From Eubacterium sp. 14-2 (GTDB taxonomy: Bacteria; Bacillota; Clostridia; Lachnospirales; Lachnospiraceae): a stretch of 64,000 bases of DNA. How positions within the stretch are numbered: the first letter of the stretch is position 1; each line of letters opens with the position of its first letter. The stretch is from assembly GCF_000403845.2 (NCBI RefSeq), contig NZ_KE159567.1, positions 1,558,911-1,622,910 of the forward strand. The letters are read 5' to 3'. Under the pieces are notes generated by a model. The model saw only the letters and a list, made by a program, of their open reading frames with translations. It did no database searches and was not told the origin of the DNA. Position numbers and translations under genes: made by a program. Below, piece by piece: positions 24,960 to 34,397 of the stretch.

Positions 24960-25352
24960 ATGGCGAAAATTATTCCGATTCCAATTGGGCCAATTTACAG
25001 TGAGGGTCCCTGCCGGGGAATGGTACATGTAATCGAAAAAGGAGATACTCTGTACCGACTGGGAAAACGATATCACGTAAGTGTTGGACAGTTAATGTTT
25101 GCCAATCCCTTTGTAAATGTATACAATCTGCAGATTGGAGATGAACTCTGCATTCCAATCAGTATTCAGCCCAGAACTCCGGAGAGCAGAATGCAGGGAG
25201 AACTGATGGAAAATGAGGGAATGAACATGGCACCGGGAGGGATGGAGTCTGACCGAATGTTTCAGGAGCCCGAATTCCGGGAAACAGCGGAATATCCGGA
25301 ATCCATGGAAGAAATGGAGCCGGAACAGATGAAGGCTCCGGAAGAAATATAA
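24960..25352 (+). CDS. LysM-domain protein
   Basis: A 130-residue protein. One LysM peptidoglycan-binding motif occupies residues 23-63: HVIEKGDTLYRLGKRYHVSV, then NPFVNVYNLQIGDELCIP. The C-terminal half is acidic and rich in Met, Glu and Pro. There is no signal peptide, as in many clostridial LysM proteins of spore coats. SD GGAGGA lies 9 bases before the ATG. A spore-envelope role is an inference from that resemblance. Confidence 0.8.
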   Translation: MAKIIPIPIGPIYSEGPCRGMVHVIEKGDTLYRLGKRYHVSVGQLMFANPFVNVYNLQIGDELCIPISIQPRTPESRMQGELMENEGMNMAPGGMESDRMFQEPEFRETAEYPESMEEMEPEQMKAPEEI

Positions 25353-25380
25353 ACTTTTTATGAAACTATGGCCCCTTTCG

Positions 25381-25409
25381 TTGACAAACCGGAAAGGAAA
25401 ATCTATAAT
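25381..25409 (+). promoter_or_regulatory. perfect-consensus sigma-A promoter
   Basis: TTGACA (25381-25386), a 17-base spacer and TATAAT (25404-25409) are an exact match to the housekeeping consensus, 38 bases before the rhomboid-like gene. Confidence 0.85.
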
Positions 25410-25447
25410 GAATACTTGAGTACCATATATTTGCAGAGGAGGATATT

Positions 25448-26287
25448 ATGGGTTTTCTGAATAAAATGGAACGGAAATTTGGAAAGTATGCAATTCCTAA
25501 TCTGACTTTCTGGTTGATTGGAGCCTGGATATTGGGATTTATTATTCAGTACACAATGCCGGAGGTTCAGAAAATGTTGATTTTGGAACCTGCCATGATT
25601 CTGAGGGGGCAGATATGGAGAATTGTTTCCTGGCTGCTGGTTCCGCCTCCGGTAAATATTCTGTTTTTAATCTTTTTTCTGTCCTGTTACTATTTTATTG
25701 GAATTTCTATTGAACAGGCCATTGGGACCTTTCGTTACAATGTGTATTTAATCGGCGGTATGCTGTGTTCCATTCTGGGTGCATTTCTGCTGTACGGGTT
25801 TTACTATTTTGTAAAGGGAATGGCTGTTGCCGGTATCGGATATTATTTCAGTACCGAATATATTACCATGTCTCTGTTTATGGCATTTGCAGTGATATAT
25901 CCCAATGTGGAATTTCGGTTGTATTTTATCATCCCCATTAAGGCAAAATGGATGGGCATTGTGGACGCAGTCTGGATGTCATTTATGTTCCTGTCATCCA
26001 ATGCGGCAGGGCGGACAGCGATTCTTGCCTCTCTGCTGAATTTTCTGATTTTCTTTTTCAGTACAAGAAATTACAAACGGGTATCGCCCAAAGAAATACA
26101 TCGAAAACAGGTCTACCGTCAGCAGATGCGGCAGGCAGAAAATATTACCCGGCATAAGTGTGCCATCTGCGGCAGAACGGAGCGGGACGGAGCTGACCTT
26201 GAATTCCGGTTCTGCTCCAAATGCGACGGAAATTATGAATACTGTCAGGATCACCTGTTTACCCATCAGCACATCAGACGCAGCTGA
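25448..26287 (+). CDS. rhomboid-like membrane protein with C-terminal zinc ribbon
   Basis: A 279-residue protein. Six or so hydrophobic segments in the first 205 residues include LRGQIWRIVSWLLVPPP, which corresponds to the L1 loop region of rhomboids. The GxSG catalytic motif is not seen; the equivalent stretch reads AGIGYYFS, so proteolysis is unlikely unless another Ser serves. Residues 235-275 carry CAICG...CSKC...C..H, a zinc-ribbon-like module. SD GGAGGA precedes the ATG and an exact consensus promoter lies upstream. It is probably a pseudo-rhomboid scaffold; function unknown. Confidence 0.65.
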   Translation: MGFLNKMERKFGKYAIPNLTFWLIGAWILGFIIQYTMPEVQKMLILEPAMILRGQIWRIVSWLLVPPPVNILFLIFFLSCYYFIGISIEQAIGTFRYNVYLIGGMLCSILGAFLLYGFYYFVKGMAVAGIGYYFSTEYITMSLFMAFAVIYPNVEFRLYFIIPIKAKWMGIVDAVWMSFMFLSSNAAGRTAILASLLNFLIFFFSTRNYKRVSPKEIHRKQVYRQQMRQAENITRHKCAICGRTERDGADLEFRFCSKCDGNYEYCQDHLFTHQHIRRS

Positions 26288-26326
26288 CGGGTTTGCTATA
26301 TCACATTGAACTCAGGAGGAATACAG

Positions 26327-28000
26327 ATGGAAAATGAAATCGTTTCCAGGAATTTTATTGAACAGGAAATTGAAGAGGATTTAAAGGAAGGAAATTGTGA
26401 GACGGTAAGGACACGTTTTCCACCGGAACCGAATGGTTGTCTTCATATAGGACATGCCAAATCTGTTCTGCTGAACTATGGTCTGGCACAGAAATATCAT
26501 GGCAAATTTCATATGCGTTTCGACGACACGAATCCTACCAAAGAAAAAACGGAATTTGTGGAGTCCATCAAAGAGGATATCCAGTGGCTGGGAGCAGACT
26601 GGGAGGATAACCTGTTTTTTGCTTCCGACTATTTTGAACAGATGTATGAAGGGGCAGTGAAGCTGATTAAAAAGGGCAAAGCCTATGTGTCGGATCTGAC
26701 GCCGGAACAGATGCGTGAGTACCGGGGAACTCTGACAGAGCCGGGCAGAGAAGATCCCAATGCAGGAAGAAGCATTGAGGAAAATCTTCAGCTTTTTGAA
26801 GACATGAAAAACGGCAAATACGAAGACGGAGCTCTGGTTCTTCGGGCAAGAATTGATATGGCTTCCCCGAATATTAATATGCGGGATCCCATTCTCTACC
26901 GGGTGGCCCATATGACCCATCACAATACCGGGGACAAATGGTGTATTTATCCCATGTACGATTTTGCCCATCCCATTGAAGACGCCATAGAAGGAATCAC
27001 CCATTCCATCTGTACCCTGGAGTTTGAGGACCACAGACCCCTGTATGACTGGGTGGTACGGGAACTGGAGTATGAAAATCCTCCCAGGCAGATTGAATTT
27101 GCCAAGCTGTACCTGACAAATGTGGTAACAGGGAAACGTTATATGAAGAAACTGGTGGAAGATGAGATTGTGGATGGCTGGGATGATCCCAGAATGGTAT
27201 CCATTGCAGCGCTGCGCCGGAGAGGGTTTACTCCGGAATCCATTCAGAAATTTGTGGAACTGTGCGGAGTGTCCAAAGCAAACAGTTCCGTGGATTATGC
27301 CATGCTGGAATACTGTATCCGCGAGGACCTGAAGCTGAAACGCCCGCGTATGATGGCGGTGCTGAATCCCATTAAGCTGGTGATTGACAACTATCCGGAG
27401 GGGCAGGTGGAGTATCTTAACGCAGCCAATAATCTGGAAAATGAGGAACTTGGCACCCGTCAGATTCCTTTCTGCAGAGAGCTGTATATTGAACGGGAGG
27501 ATTTCATGGTGGAGCCGCCGAAAAAATATTTCCGGCTGTTTCCGGGAAATGAAGTACGGCTGATGCACGCATATTTTGTAAAATGTGAAAGTTTCGTGAA
27601 GGATGAACATGGAAATGTGACAGAGGTGCACTGTACCTATGACCCGGAGACGAAAGCGGGGAGCGGCTTTACCGGGCGGAAAGTAAAGGGAACCATTCAC
27701 TGGGTTCCGGTGCCTTTTGCAAAAACATGTGAAATACGGTTATACGAAAATCTGGTGGATGAGGAAAAGGGCGTCTACAACAAAGAAGACGGAAGCCTGA
27801 ATCTGAATCCGGACTCACTGACTGTTTTAAAAGAGTGTTATGTGGAACCTGCGCTGGCGGATACCAGGCCATATGACAGTTATCAGTTTGTACGACAGGG
27901 ATTTTTCTGTACAGATGTAAAAGATTCCAGGCCGGATGCACTGGTGTTTAACCGAATTGTATCTTTAAAAAGTTCTTATAAGCTGCCGGTACAGAAGTAG
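26327..28000 (+). CDS. glnS: glutaminyl-tRNA synthetase
   Basis: A 557-residue class I synthetase that charges tRNA-Gln directly. It has the HIGH motif in [15 protein letters not shown] near residue 34, the GlnRS/GluRS signature FDDTNPTKE, and GlnRS-specific C-terminal beta-barrel domains. ATG 26327 follows AGGAGG; an in-frame TTG at 26306 would sit upstream of it. Length and motifs fit bacterial GlnRS rather than GluRS. It is followed after 23 bases by the DUF2225 gene, likely co-transcribed. Most Clostridia also use GatCAB, so GlnRS here is in line with the Lachnospiraceae assignment. Confidence 0.93.
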   Translation: MENEIVSRNFIEQEIEEDLKEGNCETVRTRFPPEPNGCLHIGHAKSVLLNYGLAQKYHGKFHMRFDDTNPTKEKTEFVESIKEDIQWLGADWEDNLFFASDYFEQMYEGAVKLIKKGKAYVSDLTPEQMREYRGTLTEPGREDPNAGRSIEENLQLFEDMKNGKYEDGALVLRARIDMASPNINMRDPILYRVAHMTHHNTGDKWCIYPMYDFAHPIEDAIEGITHSICTLEFEDHRPLYDWVVRELEYENPPRQIEFAKLYLTNVVTGKRYMKKLVEDEIVDGWDDPRMVSIAALRRRGFTPESIQKFVELCGVSKANSSVDYAMLEYCIREDLKLKRPRMMAVLNPIKLVIDNYPEGQVEYLNAANNLENEELGTRQIPFCRELYIEREDFMVEPPKKYFRLFPGNEVRLMHAYFVKCESFVKDEHGNVTEVHCTYDPETKAGSGFTGRKVKGTIHWVPVPFAKTCEIRLYENLVDEEKGVYNKEDGSLNLNPDSLTVLKECYVEPALADTRPYDSYQFVRQGFFCTDVKDSRPDALVFNRIVSLKSSYKLPVQK

Positions 28001-28023
28001 CGGCATACAGGAGGAGAAATATT

Positions 28024-28878
28024 ATGAGTTTGTTTTCAGGGCTGGAAAAATTCGGTTTCAAACCAGAGGATTCCAAAGAGATTCTTAAAAGTGAAAAAAA
28101 AGAAGAACATAAGGAAGAGCAGAAAAAGGAACCAGTGAAAAAGGAGATTCCTCCGGAGAAGGATTTTCTGCTGCCAAAAACCGTACACTGCAAAGTGTGT
28201 GAAAAGGATTTCAGGACAAAGGTGGTAAAGAGCGGGAAAACCAGGAGACTGCAGCCAGACCGGGATTTGCGCCCGCGGTTTCAGTATATAGATACGCTGA
28301 AATATGATGTGTTCTCCTGTCCCCACTGCGGATATTCAGCTCTGGCCCGTGACTTTGACAACATAATTCCCGCACGGACAAAATTAATTCGGGAACAGAT
28401 TTCTTCCAAATTCACCCCTCAGGAGGAGCCGGAAGCAGATTTCTATACTTATGATATGGCAATCGCCCGTTATAAGCTGGCGCTTTTGAACACCACGGTG
28501 AAAAAGGGAAAGGAAAGCGAAAAAGCATACACCTGCCTGAAACTGGCATGGATTCTGCGGGGAAAAGCAGATACCCTGTCAGAGGATATACCGGAAGAGA
28601 AGGAAGCAAAGAAAAAATGTCAGGAAGAAGAAGAAGTCTTTTATCAGCAGGCATATGAGGGATTCAACAAGGCAATTTCAGAGGAAATGTATCCGATCTG
28701 CGGAATGGATGAAAACACCATGGACTATCTTCTGGCCTGCATGTCCTATCATTTTGAAAAATATGAAATGGCATCCAAATGTCTGGCAAGAGTCCTGACT
28801 TCCTCCAATGCAAGCAGGCGTCTGAAAGATATGGCGCTGGAACTTAAGGAGGATATTGTTGCCCAGCTGAAACATTAA
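28024..28878 (+). CDS. DUF2225-family protein
   Basis: A 284-residue cytoplasmic protein. After a Lys/Glu-rich linker (residues 22-48) it has two zinc-binding cysteine pairs, CKVCEKDF and CPHCGYSA, spaced as in DUF2225, with the intervening RPRFQYIDTLKYDVFSC. The C-terminal half is helical and TPR-like. The family's function is unknown. It lies 23 bases after glnS. Confidence 0.8.
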   Translation: MSLFSGLEKFGFKPEDSKEILKSEKKEEHKEEQKKEPVKKEIPPEKDFLLPKTVHCKVCEKDFRTKVVKSGKTRRLQPDRDLRPRFQYIDTLKYDVFSCPHCGYSALARDFDNIIPARTKLIREQISSKFTPQEEPEADFYTYDMAIARYKLALLNTTVKKGKESEKAYTCLKLAWILRGKADTLSEDIPEEKEAKKKCQEEEEVFYQQAYEGFNKAISEEMYPICGMDENTMDYLLACMSYHFEKYEMASKCLARVLTSSNASRRLKDMALELKEDIVAQLKH

Positions 28879-28937
28879 AAACTGAAAATCTGGAAGAACA
28901 TCACAATGGAGCATTCACAAATCATCGGAGGCGGAAT

Positions 28938-29852
28938 ATGAAGAGACACACAAAATTTGTAACAGCGGGAATGACGGCGGCAATGCTGACAGTTTTTTGT
29001 CTGACCGGCTGTGGTGGTCCTACAGAAGAGCAGAAACAGGCTGCAGAAAAATACAGATCAGAAGCGGAAACCTGGCTGGAGGGAAATAACTACACGAAAG
29101 CGCAGGAAGCAATGGAAAAAGCTCTGGAGCAGATACCTGAAGATGAAGAGTTACAGGCGGCTGCAGAGGAAATAAACAAAAAAGCAGAAGAGATGAAGGG
29201 TTACAATGAGACCATGGAGGCTGCCAGAGCTGCTATGGAGGCAGATGATGCCGCAGCGCTGGATGCACTGCAGGAGAGCGAGGCAGGACAGGCTCTTGTG
29301 AAGATGGCAAAAGATACCGGGAGTTATATCTATCTGCCGGAGGGAGGTACCAGCGGAACCGGAATCGGATTCTATACGTTTGACGACTGTGACTGTGACC
29401 AGTGGTATTACGGAGATTATCAGGAAGGCAGACGGGAAGGAAACGGCATCTGGTATTATGCCAGCAGCCGGACAGAAGACGGAAGCCTTTATAAAGAGGT
29501 GTACAATGGCCAGTGGAGCCAGGATGCACCCAACGGAAAAGGCCATCAGCTGATAGCACTGGGAGATACTGTAGATACAGACCAGGATTTTGATGTGGAA
29601 AACGGATTATTTTATGGTACCTATGATGTTAAGGATACGCTGGAGGATGGAACGGAGGTTACCGGGAAATACGAGCTGCAGAATGGAAAATATGTAACCA
29701 TTTCTGACGAAGAACTTGAGGCAAATAATTTCGTGGTGCCGGAAGAACCCCATCTTGCCATTGCTTTTCTCTACAATGAGGCAGGAGAAATTAAGAGCTG
29801 CACCATGGTGTATACGGAAGATACAACCAGAGGTGTGAAACATTTTTATTAA
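28938..29852 (+). CDS. secreted lipoprotein with TPR-like and MORN-like parts
   Basis: A 304-residue lipoprotein. The signal peptide ends in a lipobox, FCLTGCGG, with Cys near residue 25. Residues 30-80 are TPR-like (KYRSEAETWLEGNNYTKAQE). Residues 140-200 hold MORN-like YYGDYQEGRREGNGIWYY and YNGQWSQDAPNGKG segments. It is membrane-anchored on the outside. A SD-like GGAGGCGG precedes the ATG. It is followed by a bidirectional terminator shared with argG. Function unknown. Confidence 0.75.
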   Translation: MKRHTKFVTAGMTAAMLTVFCLTGCGGPTEEQKQAAEKYRSEAETWLEGNNYTKAQEAMEKALEQIPEDEELQAAAEEINKKAEEMKGYNETMEAARAAMEADDAAALDALQESEAGQALVKMAKDTGSYIYLPEGGTSGTGIGFYTFDDCDCDQWYYGDYQEGRREGNGIWYYASSRTEDGSLYKEVYNGQWSQDAPNGKGHQLIALGDTVDTDQDFDVENGLFYGTYDVKDTLEDGTEVTGKYELQNGKYVTISDEELEANNFVVPEEPHLAIAFLYNEAGEIKSCTMVYTEDTTRGVKHFY

Positions 29853-29893
29853 ATTTAATCAGTGCCCGGCAGGGCCTTTCATGAGTAAAAAAG

Positions 29894-29932
29894 AATCCCC
29901 TTTTCCCGTACAACCGGGAAAAGGGGATTTTT
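29894..29932. terminator. bidirectional intrinsic terminator, lipoprotein gene/argG
   Basis: AATCCCCTTTTCCCG (29894-29908) pairs perfectly with CGGGAAAAGGGGATT (29915-29929), followed by T residues on the plus strand. On the minus strand the same stem is followed by a CTTTTTT run, so it also ends argG. Confidence 0.9.
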
Positions 29933-29954
29933 ATTGCTGTACATTTTTGTTTTC

Positions 29955-31172
29955 TTACTGTTTTTCCAGTTCCGCCATCTTCATGGCACGGACTTTCAGG
30001 GGCAGGCCGAATAATGTGATAAAGCCTTCTGCGTCATGGTGGTCGTACAGATCACCGGTGGTAAAGCTGGCCAGAGATTCACTGTACAGAGAGTAGGGGG
30101 AAGTGGTTCCGGCTTTGATGATATTTCCTTTGTAAAGCCTGAATTTTACTTCACCTGTTACATATTTCTGGGTAGAGGTTACAAAAGCCTGTACTGCTTC
30201 CCTGAGCGGGGTGAACCATTTTCCTTCATATACAATCTGAGCCATCCGGTTGCCCATGTCTTTCTTTACTTCCATGGTGGCACGATCCAGTACCAGTTCC
30301 TCTAACTGTTGCTGCGCTTCCATCAGAATGGTTCCGCCGGGGGTTTCATAAACGCCGCGGGATTTCATGCCCACCACGCGGTTTTCCACAATGTCAATAA
30401 TACCAATACCATGTTTTCCGCCCAGACGGTTTAATTCACGGATAATGTCAGCCACTTTCATTTCTTTTCCGTTGATGGTTTTGGGAATACCGGACTCAAA
30501 AGTCATGGTAACATACTCCCCTTCGTCAGGAGCCTGTTCCGGAGATACGCCAAGAACCAGAAGATGGTCATAATTCGGCTCGCAGGCAGGATCTTCCAGT
30601 TCCAGTCCTTCATGGCTGATATGCCACAGGTTCCGGTCCCTGCTGTAACTGCTGTCTGCAGAGAAAGGCAGGTCGATGCCGTGGGCCTTGCAGTATGCAA
30701 TCTCTTCTTCACGAGACTGCATATCCCATTTGTCGCTTCTCCATGCGGCAATGATTTTCAAATCGGGAGCCAGTGCTTTGATACCCAGCTCAAAACGAAT
30801 CTGGTCGTTTCCTTTTCCGGTAGCTCCGTGGCAGATTGCGGTAGCGCCTTCTTTTCTGGCAATTTCCACCAGACGCTTTGCGATACCCGGGCGCGCCATG
30901 GAAGTTCCCAGCAGATATTTGTTCTCATAAACTGCGCCTGCCTGTACACAGGGAATAATGTATTCTTCTGCAAATTCGTCTGTGATGTCTTCAATATATA
31001 ATCTGGAAGCGCCGGACAATTTTGCCCGTTCTTCCAGCCCGTCCAGCTCTTCTTCCTGTCCGCAGTCGATACAGCAGCAGATTACCTCATAATCATAATT
31101 TTCCTTTAACCATGGAATGATGGCGGTGGTGTCAAGTCCACCGGAATAGGCTAAAATTACTTTTTCTTTCAT
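29955..31172 (-). CDS. argG: argininosuccinate synthase
   Basis: A 405-residue enzyme joining citrulline and aspartate with ATP. The PP-loop AYSGGLDTTAIIPWL is near residue 9, with GATGKGNDQIRFE near 118 and YVTMTFESGIP later. Length is normal. It is transcribed alone on the minus strand, divergent from the argC operon, with the two promoters about 130 bases apart. argH, the next step, is at 57287. Confidence 0.97.
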   Translation of the reverse strand: MKEKVILAYSGGLDTTAIIPWLKENYDYEVICCCIDCGQEEELDGLEERAKLSGASRLYIEDITDEFAEEYIIPCVQAGAVYENKYLLGTSMARPGIAKRLVEIARKEGATAICHGATGKGNDQIRFELGIKALAPDLKIIAAWRSDKWDMQSREEEIAYCKAHGIDLPFSADSSYSRDRNLWHISHEGLELEDPACEPNYDHLLVLGVSPEQAPDEGEYVTMTFESGIPKTINGKEMKVADIIRELNRLGGKHGIGIIDIVENRVVGMKSRGVYETPGGTILMEAQQQLEELVLDRATMEVKKDMGNRMAQIVYEGKWFTPLREAVQAFVTSTQKYVTGEVKFRLYKGNIIKAGTTSPYSLYSESLASFTTGDLYDHHDAEGFITLFGLPLKVRAMKMAELEKQ

Positions 31173-31216
31173 TACCTGTCCTCCATTGTATTAAATTGCT
31201 TATTGCTTTCCCGGAC

Positions 31217-31245
31217 ATTATATACTAACAGGGACAAAATAGCAA
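31217..31245 (-). promoter_or_regulatory. argG promoter
   Basis: On the minus strand TTGCTA (31245-31240), 17 bases, TATAAT (31222-31217), 45 bases upstream of the argG start. An AT-rich stretch with TATGCATAATTA and ATAAAAATGCA (about 31254-31282) lies just upstream and could hold an ArgR site. Confidence 0.65.
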
Positions 31246-31349
31246 GTGAAAAAATATGCATAATTAAATTATAAAAATGCAATAATGTTACGGAAAATGA
31301 TCTGAGGATACGTTGATAAGGGAAAGATATTCATTATTATAAAAAAGTA

Positions 31350-31384
31350 TTGCATAAAACATGAAATATATGTATAATTATGCA
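31350..31384 (+). promoter_or_regulatory. argC operon promoter overlapped by an ARG-box-like dyad
   Basis: TTGCAT (31350-31355), 17 bases, TATAAT (31373-31378). The near-palindrome TGTATAATTATGCA (31371-31384) covers the -10 and resembles the TGNATWWWWATNCA core of ArgR sites. Repression by ArgR with arginine is expected; the regulator gene is not in the window. Confidence 0.65.
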
Positions 31385-31489
31385 ATATCAGAAAAAAGGG
31401 CTTTACGAATCGGAAAAGATATATTATTATGAAAGCTGACGTCTCCATCTGTCAGAATGGAGTTTACAGGGAAAGAGAGGAACAAATCA

Positions 31490-32557
31490 ATGATAAAAGC
31501 AGGAATTATCGGAGCCACAGGGTATGCCGGGGCAGAACTGGTACGAATTCTCCTTGGACATAAAGAAGTGGAAATCAAATGGTATGGCTCCAGAAGCTAC
31601 ATAGATGAAAAATATGCCAGAGTGTACGGAAATATGTTTCAGTTGGTGGAAGACACCTGCCTGGATGACAATATAGAGACGCTGGCGAAGGAGGTTGACG
31701 TGATTTTTACTGCCACTCCCCAGGGATTTCTGGCAGGGGTTCTGACAGAAGAAATTCTGCAGAACACAAAAGTGGTGGATTTAAGTGCAGATTACCGCCT
31801 GAAGGATGTGTCAGTATACGAAAAATGGTATAAAATACAGCATAAAAGTCCTGAATTTCTGGAGGAAGCGGTGTACGGCCTGTGTGAAATCAACCGGGAA
31901 AAGGTAAAACAGGCAAGACTGGTGGCAAATCCCGGCTGTTATACCACCTGCTCCATTCTGACAGCATGGCCGCTGGTAAAAGAAGGGCTGATAGCTCCGA
32001 ATACCCTGATTGTGGACGCCAAATCGGGAACTTCCGGAGCCGGGCGCGGTGCGAAGCTGCCAAATCTGTTCTGCGAGGTAAATGAAAATATCAAAGCATA
32101 CGGAGTGTCCACCCACCGCCATACGCCGGAAATCGAAGAGCAGCTTGGCTATGGGGCAGGCAGTCAGGTCACCATCAATTTTACTCCCCATCTGATTCCC
32201 ATGAACCGGGGAATCCTGGCAACGGAGTATGCATCTCTGAAAAAAGTCAGACAGAAAGACGGAAGCATGGGGCTGCCCGATTATGAACAGATAAAAGAAG
32301 TATATGACAGATATTATAAGCATGAATATTTTGTCCGGGTACTGGAAAAAGGGGTGTATCCGGAAACCAGATGGGTGGAAGGAAGCAACTTTGTGGATAT
32401 CAGCTTTCAGATTGATGAGCGAACCGGAAGGATTATTATGATGGGAGCCATTGACAATCTGGTGAAAGGCGCGGCGGGACAGGCAGTGCAGAATATGAAC
32501 CTGATGTTTGGATTTCCGGAACAGGAAGGACTTGAACTGGTACCCATGTTCCCGTAA
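31490..32557 (+). CDS. argC: N-acetyl-gamma-glutamyl-phosphate reductase
   Basis: A 355-residue type I ArgC, the third step from glutamate to ornithine. IGATGYAGAELVRILLGH is the NADP-binding N-terminus, and VANPGCYTTC near residue 148 contains the catalytic Cys. HRHTPEIEEQL and GTSGAGRGAK fit the family. ATG 31490 follows GAGAGG and is preferred to ATG 31457, which would add a short unconserved extension. First gene of the operon. Confidence 0.95.
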   Translation: MIKAGIIGATGYAGAELVRILLGHKEVEIKWYGSRSYIDEKYARVYGNMFQLVEDTCLDDNIETLAKEVDVIFTATPQGFLAGVLTEEILQNTKVVDLSADYRLKDVSVYEKWYKIQHKSPEFLEEAVYGLCEINREKVKQARLVANPGCYTTCSILTAWPLVKEGLIAPNTLIVDAKSGTSGAGRGAKLPNLFCEVNENIKAYGVSTHRHTPEIEEQLGYGAGSQVTINFTPHLIPMNRGILATEYASLKKVRQKDGSMGLPDYEQIKEVYDRYYKHEYFVRVLEKGVYPETRWVEGSNFVDISFQIDERTGRIIMMGAIDNLVKGAAGQAVQNMNLMFGFPEQEGLELVPMFP

Positions 32558-32647
32558 AGAAAAGCGCGTTGCATGGAGTGAAAATCAGTGCAGCGGACAG
32601 CATAATTTTGCAGTTTACAGTCAGAACGGGGAAAAACAGGAAGAAAA

Positions 32648-33112
32648 ATGGAAAAAAATAATCAGAAAATCGTTATCCGGCCCATGACGGAGGATGACTA
32701 TACAAAGGTATACGAGCTGTGGAAAACCATCAGAGGATTCGGTATCCGCAGTATGGACGACTCCAGAGAAGGGGTAGGACGGTTTATCCGCAGGAATCCC
32801 TCTACCAGCATGGTGGCAGAAGCAGAGGGGGAAATTGTGGGAGCCATTCTCTGCGGCCACGACGGCAGACGGGGCTGTTTCTATCATGTATGCGTCCGGG
32901 AAGACTGCCGGAAGCGGGGCATAGGAAAATCCATGGCTGTGCAGGCCATGAAGGCATTGCAGGAAGAACAGATTAACAAAGTCTGTCTGATTGCATTTAA
33001 GAAAAATGAGGTGGGAAATTCTTTCTGGAAAAGTGTGGGCTGGACTTTCCGGGAAGATTTGAATTACTATGATTTTGTACTGAACGACGAAAATATTACC
33101 ACATTTCAATAA
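32648..33112 (+). CDS. GNAT acetyltransferase inside the arginine operon
   Basis: A 154-residue GNAT. IRPMTEDDYTKVYELWKTI is the start, and YHVCVREDCRKRGIGKSMAV carries the acetyl-CoA loop RxxGIG. NSFWKSVGWTFREDLNYYDF is motif B. Its place between argC and argJ suggests it acts on glutamate or a related amino acid, perhaps as an extra N-acetylglutamate synthase, but the sequence alone does not show this; many GNATs with this pattern act elsewhere. Confidence 0.8.
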   Translation: MEKNNQKIVIRPMTEDDYTKVYELWKTIRGFGIRSMDDSREGVGRFIRRNPSTSMVAEAEGEIVGAILCGHDGRRGCFYHVCVREDCRKRGIGKSMAVQAMKALQEEQINKVCLIAFKKNEVGNSFWKSVGWTFREDLNYYDFVLNDENITTFQ

Positions 33113-33161
33113 GGACTCAGACCGGCAGGCTGCCGGGAGTCCGGGGCAGGGAGGAAAGCGT

Positions 33162-34385
33162 ATGGAAATAATCACAGGCGGAGTAACCGCACCAAAAGGA
33201 TTTCAGGCGGCGGCCGCAGCGGCGGGAATCAGGTACCAGGACAGAATGGATATGGCCATGATTGTCAGTGAAACGGACGCAGTGGCTGCAGGAACTTTTA
33301 CCACAAATGTGGTACAGGCGGCTCCGGTAAAATGGGACAGAAAAATCGTTGCGGAGAAAGCATGTGCCAGAGCAGTGGTAATCAATGCGGGGATTGCCAA
33401 TGCATGTACCGGGGCAGAAGGTATGGAATACTGCCGGAAGACAGCAGAAGCTGTGGAACAGGTTCTTAATATTCCCGCCAGCCAGGTTCTGGTGGCTTCC
33501 ACCGGAGTGATCGGAATGCAGCTTCCCATGGATAAGCTGTCAGCCGGAGTGGAGGCAATGGCGACGAAATTAAATGGTTCCGCGGAAAACGGCCATCAGG
33601 CGTCCTGTGCCATTATGACCACCGATACCAGAGCCAAGGAAGCGGCGGTGACCTTTGAAGTGAATGGAAAAACAGTAACCATGGGAGGCATGTGTAAAGG
33701 CTCCGGAATGATTCATCCCAATATGTGCACCATGCTGAGTTTTGTGACCACAGACCTGGCTATTTCCAGAGAACTGCTGCAGGAAGCACTGAAGGAAGAT
33801 GTGCAGGATACCTATAACATGGTTTCTGTAGACGGAGACACCTCTACCAACGACACGGTACTCCTTCTTGCCAACGGTATGGCCGGAAATTCTGAAATCA
33901 CCGAAAAAGATGAAAATTACCGGAAATTTAAAGAGGCGCTGAATTATATCAATACCACCCTTGCAAAAAAAATGGCAGGAGACGGGGAGGGTGCAACTGC
34001 CTTATTTGAAACCAGGGTCATACATGCAGATACAAAGGAACATGCAAAAATCCTTGCAAAGTCCGTTATCTGTTCTTCTCTGACAAAAGCGGCTATTTAT
34101 GGCCATGACGCCAACTGGGGCAGAATTCTGTGTGCTCTGGGCTATTCCGGAGTGAAATTTGACCCGGAAACCATAGAGCTGTTTTTTGAGAGTAAATCCG
34201 GCCGCATTCAGATTTACAAAAATGGCGTGGCGACGGATTACAGTGAGGAAGAAGCTACAAAAATTCTGTCTGAGGAAGAAGTGACGGTTCTGGCAGATAT
34301 GAAGATGGGAGAAGCAGAAGCCTGCGCCTGGGGCTGCGATCTGACTTATGATTATGTAAAGATCAATGCGGATTACCGTTCCTGA
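33162..34385 (+). CDS. argJ: bifunctional ornithine acetyltransferase/N-acetylglutamate synthase
   Basis: A 407-residue ArgJ that recycles the acetyl group from acetylornithine to glutamate. The self-cleavage site is in KGSGMIHPNMCTMLSF near residue 187, with Thr as the new N-terminal nucleophile; a Cys replaces the usual Ala just before it. VVINAGIANACTG near 70 and GHDANWGRI near 311 also match. Length is normal. It is followed after 12 bases by a membrane protein gene. Confidence 0.95.
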   Translation: MEIITGGVTAPKGFQAAAAAAGIRYQDRMDMAMIVSETDAVAAGTFTTNVVQAAPVKWDRKIVAEKACARAVVINAGIANACTGAEGMEYCRKTAEAVEQVLNIPASQVLVASTGVIGMQLPMDKLSAGVEAMATKLNGSAENGHQASCAIMTTDTRAKEAAVTFEVNGKTVTMGGMCKGSGMIHPNMCTMLSFVTTDLAISRELLQEALKEDVQDTYNMVSVDGDTSTNDTVLLLANGMAGNSEITEKDENYRKFKEALNYINTTLAKKMAGDGEGATALFETRVIHADTKEHAKILAKSVICSSLTKAAIYGHDANWGRILCALGYSGVKFDPETIELFFESKSGRIQIYKNGVATDYSEEEATKILSEEEVTVLADMKMGEAEACAWGCDLTYDYVKINADYRS

Positions 34386-34397
34386 CAGGAAATCATT

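Noticed and set aside
26381-27700. 439-codon open frame antisense to glnS
   Set aside because: No domain is recognisable, composition is that of a shadow frame, and glnS is certain.
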